Positions 15,254 through 18,824 of a stretch of DNA of 18,824 bases are shown in pieces. Each line of letters starts with the position of its first letter. The first letter of the stretch is position 1. The DNA is taken from positions 1 through 18,824 of the forward strand of contig JALSKR010000081.1 in assembly GCA_026988735.1 (NCBI GenBank). The letters run 5' to 3'. The stretch comes from Sulfurimonas sp. GTDB taxonomy: Bacteria > Campylobacterota > Campylobacteria > Campylobacterales > Sulfurimonadaceae. The translations under genes and the position numbers were made by a program. A model generated the notes under the pieces. That model did not search any database. It worked only from the letters and a program-made list of their open reading frames with translations, and had not been told where the DNA came from.

Positions 15254-15317
15254 ATGACATACTCATTTCCATCCAGATGCTGTAGTTGACTATTATGAAG
15301 AGTGTAAAAAATTTTGA
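15254..15317 (+). pseudogene. ParE/RelE-like toxin remnant, frameshifted and truncated
   Basis: An ATG at 15254 follows the antitoxin stop with no gap. The frame reads MTYSF, then hits a stop at 15287. Removing one C in the CC at 15269-15270 restores HPDAVVDYYEECKKF, the typical beginning of ParE/RelE toxins (FHPEA...YYEE), up to TGA at 15315-15317. Even restored, the gene would have only about 20 codons against about 95 in the family. The toxin thus lost its reading frame and most of its length. Confidence 0.6.
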
Positions 15318-15341
15318 CTCAATATTTACTAGGAGTTAATA

Positions 15342-15608
15342 ATGGCTAATTTAGATGAATTTGAACTTGATATATTAAAAAGTGTCGAGAATGGAGAATG
15401 GGAAAGTAAAGGTAATATCATAGAACGTACACAAGAGTTACAATCAATTATTAAACATCAAAAGAAAAAAGCAATTTCTATAAGAATCTCAGAAAATGAT
15501 TTGTATGAACTTAAAAGAAAATCACTAGAAAGTTCTATCCCTTATCAAAATTTAATACAAATGCTTATCCACCAGTTTACAACTGATAAAATCAAATTAA
15601 GTGTTTAA
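15342..15608 (+). CDS. Orphan CopG-family antitoxin
   Basis: The 88-aa protein begins with an acidic helix (FELDILKSVENGEWES), typical of BrnA/CopG-type antitoxins. A ribbon-helix-helix DNA-binding segment follows: KAISIRISENDLYELKRKSLESSIPYQNLIQMLIHQF (about 46-81). Such proteins bind their own operator and a BrnT- or RelE-like toxin encoded just upstream. No toxin gene is intact upstream or downstream: only the frameshifted remnant precedes it, and the next gene runs the other way. AGGAG at 15331-15335 is a strong ribosome binding site. It may persist as a spare antitoxin or a regulator. Confidence 0.75.
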   Translation: MANLDEFELDILKSVENGEWESKGNIIERTQELQSIIKHQKKKAISIRISENDLYELKRKSLESSIPYQNLIQMLIHQFTTDKIKLSV

Positions 15609-15616
15609 GAGATAAT

Positions 15617-15641
15617 AAAAAGAGTTATTATTCCTCTTTTT
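15617..15641. terminator. Bidirectional hairpin terminator between convergent genes
   Basis: AAAAAGAG (15617-15624) and CTCTTTTT (15634-15641) form an 8-bp stem with a 9-base loop. Both strands end in a T-run, so it can serve the CopG gene and the helicase gene. It overlaps the last codons of the helicase gene. Confidence 0.55.
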
Positions 15642-17706
15642 CTTCTCCCTGCATCACCATTTTTCTGTATGCTTCATCTTTTGCAACCATGCCGGCTTCA
15701 TATAAAAACTGACTCGGTACAAAGTTTTGTTTTTTGATTTTGTCATATTTGGCATAGCTTAGATAGAGGATGTCTTTTGCACGGGTGACTGCCACATAAA
15801 AAAGTCTTCTCTCTTCATCGAGACTGCCACCTCTTTGCATCAGCTTTCTGTTTGGAAACCGTCCGTCCATCAAATCTATGACATAGACTTCTTTGTATTC
15901 CAGCCCTTTGCTTGCATGCACGCTTAAGAGGTTGACGCCCTCGCCTTGCGTCAAATCAGAAGAACCCAAAATCATTGCATTTAAAAAGCGTTCATGCTCG
16001 GCGTAAGGTTTTGACAACTCTTCCAAAAGCAGTGTTTTTCTTTGAATTCTGCTCAATGATTCTGTTTTTTGTTTTTCATCTACTGAGCCGTCTTTGAGCG
16101 TGGCTCTTTTTGTTGCCAAGACATCTGCTATATACATGTAAAGCGCAGAGTTTGCGATTTTTTTCACAACCGTTTTTGGTTGTTTGACACCTTTGAGGTC
16201 TCGAAACAACAGATAAAAATTATGCAAAAAAGTGGCACTCTCTTTTGTCAGTTTTGGGTGTTTAAGTACAGGATTTTTCATAAACTTTGCTTCAAAACCC
16301 AGTTTTGCATATTTGCCTACTGCACCGAGTTCCAAAAAGTCATCAAAAAGCCCAAGTTGGTGATTTAATTTTCTTTTTTCAAAAGGATTTTTCATCGTCT
16401 CATCCGGTGCATACAGCCCGTAAAAAATACTCCCCTGTCCCAAAGTTTTCAGAGCAATATAAAGTTCTTTTGCCATAGCAGAACCAATGCCCCGCGCAAA
16501 TTCAAAAAGATGAATAAACGCCATCATATCGGACTCATTCACAAGCAGAGTATATAAGTCCAAAATGGCTTTAATCTCACGCGAATCAAAAAAGCTTGTA
16601 CCGCCTTTGCGTTTACAGGGAATGTCAAGCTCACGCAACCCTACTTCTATGCCGTCAGCCGAAGAGTTGTTGCGGAAGATGACCGCTATCTCCTCTCTTG
16701 GAGTTGATGTATCACGAATCATCGCAGCCATCGCATGGTACTGGTCAAACAGCTCATCAAAGGCCAAGAGTTTTGGAGCCTGTGCATCATAAACACGTGT
16801 CACTTCGAGCTTTTTGGGATAAATACGCTCATTGTGCTCTATTACCTTGTTTGCAAGAGAGAGAATAGGCACAGAGGAGCGGTAATTCTTAGTCAAAGTA
16901 TGCACAACTGCATCAGGGTATTTTTTTGTAAATGAGCCTATGATTCCTATATCTGCCCCGTTAAAAGCATATATACTCTGGTCATAATCACCCACACAAA
17001 ACAGCGAAGGCGGATTCATCGCATCGATCAGTGTACCTTGAAGTGCATTTGTATCTTGATATTCATCGACTAATACTTCTTTATAGCCTAAGTCGTCATT
17101 TTTACACATTTCTCTAAAATTTAAAAGCAAATCGTTAAAATTTAAAAAACCGTACTCTTTTTTCAAGGCTTCAAATTCATCCACTATATCTGCATATATC
17201 ATGGCAAAAAGTTCATGCTCAGGGTATTTTTCTATAAGCCAGTCTTCAAAATTGTTTTGCAGTTCTGTATTTTGATAAAAAGAGTACAGATCATATAAAT
17301 GATTGCCTCCATAAGGTTGTACTTCTGCTTCTATGTGCATAAAAGAACGCTTTTCAAAGACAGAGCGAAAAAGCGTTTTGAGCTCTCTTTGTTGTTTGAG
17401 CACTACTCTTTTGTCTCTTTTTTTAAGCCATCGGTAACTCACTGCATGAAAGGTTCCGGCATCTATTTTTTTGGCAACACCGGTACCAAAATACTCCGCG
17501 ACACGCGCCACCATCTCTGCGGCTGCTTTGTTTGTAAAAGTTAAGAGCAAAATTTCATTTGGTGCAATACCATTGTTGAGCAAATGCCCTATTCTTCCAA
17601 CTATGGTTGATGTCTTTCCTGTTCCGGCAGAAGCAATTATAAGATTTTTACTGTAAGGAGATGTCGCAGCAGCATACTGTTCTTCATTTAATCGAGACAA
17701 TGGCAT
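15628..17706 (-). CDS. ATP-dependent DNA helicase, UvrD/Rep (PcrA) family, SF1
   Basis: This 692-aa protein is a superfamily 1 helicase. The Q motif LNEEQYAAA is followed by Walker A SAGTGKTS (26-33), motif II VDEYQDTN (about 211-218), motif III GDYDQSIYAFNGA, motif V in LLSVHASKGLEYKEVYVIDL and motif VI RRLFYVAVTRAKD. It unwinds DNA 3' to 5' in repair or replication restart. The ATG at 17706 is chosen because AAGGAG lies 7 bases upstream; a TTG at 17712 is a possible but poorer start. UvrD, Rep and PcrA cannot be separated here. It is convergent with the toxin-antitoxin remains and divergent from the GGDEF gene. Confidence 0.92.
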   Translation of the reverse strand: MPLSRLNEEQYAAATSPYSKNLIIASAGTGKTSTIVGRIGHLLNNGIAPNEILLLTFTNKAAAEMVARVAEYFGTGVAKKIDAGTFHAVSYRWLKKRDKRVVLKQQRELKTLFRSVFEKRSFMHIEAEVQPYGGNHLYDLYSFYQNTELQNNFEDWLIEKYPEHELFAMIYADIVDEFEALKKEYGFLNFNDLLLNFREMCKNDDLGYKEVLVDEYQDTNALQGTLIDAMNPPSLFCVGDYDQSIYAFNGADIGIIGSFTKKYPDAVVHTLTKNYRSSVPILSLANKVIEHNERIYPKKLEVTRVYDAQAPKLLAFDELFDQYHAMAAMIRDTSTPREEIAVIFRNNSSADGIEVGLRELDIPCKRKGGTSFFDSREIKAILDLYTLLVNESDMMAFIHLFEFARGIGSAMAKELYIALKTLGQGSIFYGLYAPDETMKNPFEKRKLNHQLGLFDDFLELGAVGKYAKLGFEAKFMKNPVLKHPKLTKESATFLHNFYLLFRDLKGVKQPKTVVKKIANSALYMYIADVLATKRATLKDGSVDEKQKTESLSRIQRKTLLLEELSKPYAEHERFLNAMILGSSDLTQGEGVNLLSVHASKGLEYKEVYVIDLMDGRFPNRKLMQRGGSLDEERRLFYVAVTRAKDILYLSYAKYDKIKKQNFVPSQFLYEAGMVAKDEAYRKMVMQGEEKEE

Positions 17707-17741
17707 AAACAAACTCCTTGGGCAAAAATTTTAAGAGTGTG

Positions 17742-17747
17742 ATTATA
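17742..17747 (-). promoter_or_regulatory. Predicted -10 box (TATAAT) of the helicase gene
   Basis: A perfect TATAAT on the minus strand lies 35 bases before the helicase ATG, in AT-rich sequence shared with the divergent GGDEF gene. Confidence 0.5.
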
Positions 17748-17771
17748 CTTATTTATTGTTAAATTTATTTG

Positions 17772-17780
17772 TGATATGCT
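17772..17780 (+). promoter_or_regulatory. Predicted extended -10 promoter (TGA-TATGCT) of the GGDEF gene
   Basis: TG at 17772-17773 and TATGCT at 17775-17780 form an extended -10 box 34 bases before the chosen ATG at 17815. The region between it and the helicase -10 box is only 24 bases. Confidence 0.4.
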
Positions 17781-17814
17781 AAAATCATTTAAATTAAATA
17801 TTGCAAGGCAGCCA

Positions 17815-18657
17815 ATGGAAGAAAATAAAAAAATATTAGAGATTGTTTCCAACGAGGCAAAAAACTCTATCGCACAGATTCCTGTTGTCACACCTACTAT
17901 TTATGCTTCGGTTTTTTCAGACTTTGCCAAAAAAAACAATCTTGAAATAGAAGACGAGGAGAGCCTCTCAAGAAAGATTATAGAAACTGAATGCTCACGA
18001 TTTACAACTTTACAAAATGAAACATCCAAAAATGTACAGGCATTGAGCGAAAATACAAACAGAGCAATTCATGCTATTGAACAAAAAGATGAAAAAATTC
18101 TCAATCAGGTACTGCAAGAGACGCAATACCTTCGTCAGGAAATTGAAAAGCTTAAAGAATCTGTCTACAAAGATGAACTGACCCATGCATATAACAGAAA
18201 ATGGCTTCACGATACTCACCTGGACCCACTTGGCAATACTTTTGTGCATAATGGAACGCTTGCTATTATAGATCTGAACTATTTTAAACAGGTTAACGAT
18301 ACACATGGTCACATTATCGGTGACAAAGTTTTAATATTTCTGACAAATGAACTGAAAAAATTAAAAATTCCTGTCATACGCTATGGAGGTGATGAATTTA
18401 TCATACTCTTTGGCGACAGTGTTTCCGAGGAAAAAGCAAGCTCTTTTTTAAATAAAATCAGAGAAAATGTCCTTGGCAAAAAATTAAAAGCACACAATGA
18501 CACATTTCGTGTCAGTTTCTCATTTGGTGTAGCCAAATTTAAAGAAAATGATCTACTGCCACAGGTTATAGAAGAAGCTGATAAAAATATGTACAATGAT
18601 AAAATAGAGATTAAAAAGAGAGTAACCCACCCCAATCCACTAAAAACTAATACCTAA
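17815..18657 (+). CDS. Cytoplasmic GGDEF-domain diguanylate cyclase
   Basis: The 280-aa protein has a helical N-terminal region (about 1-115), with a coiled coil around QKDEKILNQVLQETQYLRQEIEKLKES, then a GGDEF domain. The active-site motif GGDEF is intact (191-195) and is preceded by DELTHAYNRKW and NYFKQVNDTHGHIIGD, which carry the metal and GTP contacts. It should make c-di-GMP from GTP. No RxxD inhibitory site precedes GGDEF, so product feedback is probably absent. There is no membrane segment, so the input is cytoplasmic through the helical region. AAGG at 17805-17808 supports the start at 17815 rather than the upstream ATG at 17776, which overlaps the likely promoter. Confidence 0.88.
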   Translation: MEENKKILEIVSNEAKNSIAQIPVVTPTIYASVFSDFAKKNNLEIEDEESLSRKIIETECSRFTTLQNETSKNVQALSENTNRAIHAIEQKDEKILNQVLQETQYLRQEIEKLKESVYKDELTHAYNRKWLHDTHLDPLGNTFVHNGTLAIIDLNYFKQVNDTHGHIIGDKVLIFLTNELKKLKIPVIRYGGDEFIILFGDSVSEEKASSFLNKIRENVLGKKLKAHNDTFRVSFSFGVAKFKENDLLPQVIEEADKNMYNDKIEIKKRVTHPNPLKTNT

Positions 18658-18671
18658 AAGAGGAGCGATAA

Positions 18672-18696
18672 TTGCTTTAAGCTTCTAAAAAAGCAA
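18672..18696 (+). promoter_or_regulatory. Hairpin overlapping the transposase ribosome binding site
   Basis: TTGCTTT (18672-18678) and AAAGCAA (18690-18696) form a 7-bp stem. The right arm takes in the first two bases of AAGG (18695-18698), the ribosome binding site of the transposase. Such structures often damp translation from transcripts entering an IS from outside, but this role is inferred. Confidence 0.3.
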
Positions 18697-18707
18697 GGTG
18701 ATAAAAG

Positions 18708-18824
18708 ATGGCAATAAAAGCAAGAGATAAATTAGCAAAGAAGCGTTCTAGAAAAGGGTATGCAGTACAAGCAGAATCAAACAAACTATTAAAGTTATTA
18801 TCAAAAGTTCCAGACCACCGTAAA
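18708..18824 (+). CDS. Transposase N-terminus, probably ISAs1 family (cut by window end)
   Basis: Thirty-nine codons are visible (MAIKARDKLAKKRSRKGYAV...). The last part, LLKLLSKVPDHRK, matches the N-terminal motif (I/V)PD.R that opens the DDE_Tnp_1-associated region of ISAs1-type transposases. The basic first 20 residues may aid DNA binding. AAGG lies 9 bases before the ATG. The gene runs off the window, so intactness and the family cannot be confirmed. Another IS with a similar opening remains possible. Confidence 0.55.
   Translation, partial: MAIKARDKLAKKRSRKGYAVQAESNKLLKLLSKVPDHRK

Noticed and set aside
17776..17814. Longer start for the GGDEF protein at ATG 17776
   Set aside because: It overlaps the likely -10 box and has no ribosome binding site; ATG 17815 has AAGG six bases upstream.
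1..18824. CRISPR array, tRNA or rRNA genes
   Set aside because: No regularly spaced direct repeats and no tRNA or rRNA signature were seen on either strand while reading the gaps.

Overview
The window is AT-rich, compactly coded bacterial DNA. It most likely comes from a free-living Campylobacterota (Epsilonproteobacteria), perhaps a Sulfurimonas-like genus. This rests on gene content and order. dapC, a small gene, murC, a small membrane gene and mutS2 run in the order I recall for Helicobacter pylori HP0624-HP0621 and Campylobacter jejuni Cj1054c-Cj1052c. A lone fliL, a lipoprotein cytochrome c and T-rich promoters with extended -10 boxes fit the same group. The taxonomic call is inference from memory, not a search.

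Layout. (1) Positions 1-1552 are accessory: the 3' end of an IS5-type transposase gene, the C-terminal half of an IS1634-type transposase (probably the target of the IS5 insertion), then an apparently intact toxin-antitoxin pair with a MazF-like toxin. A 9-bp perfect inverted repeat (1633-1720) lies in the gap before radA. (2) Positions 1756-5168 are housekeeping: radA, a small unknown gene, fliL and acpS on the plus strand, meeting thiS and a cytochrome c lipoprotein gene on the minus strand. acpS and thiS overlap tail to tail. (3) Positions 5232-11923 form one tightly packed plus-strand operon: dapC, an unknown 169-aa gene, murC, a small membrane gene, mutS2 and a BaiN/YhiN-type flavoprotein. 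It links lysine/peptidoglycan precursor synthesis with wall assembly and DNA maintenance. The 10-bp palindrome TTACATGTAA occurs seven times here and nowhere else in the window. (4) A 133-bp element with ~38-bp inverted arms (11951-12083) sits directly before the ribosome binding site of lemA. It heads a second operon: lemA, a DUF3137 membrane protein, a YtfJ-like secreted protein and an EI24-type membrane protein. (5) Positions 14915-15627 hold toxin-antitoxin remains: a short antitoxin, a frameshifted and truncated ParE/RelE-like toxin, and an orphan CopG-type antitoxin. (6) A minus-strand UvrD/Rep helicase gene, a divergent cytoplasmic GGDEF protein, and the start of another transposase gene (probably ISAs1 type) close the window.

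No tRNA, rRNA or CRISPR array was seen. The most unusual signals are the iterated TTACATGTAA palindrome and the 133-bp hairpin element; the eroded toxin-antitoxin island and the nested insertion sequences are also notable.
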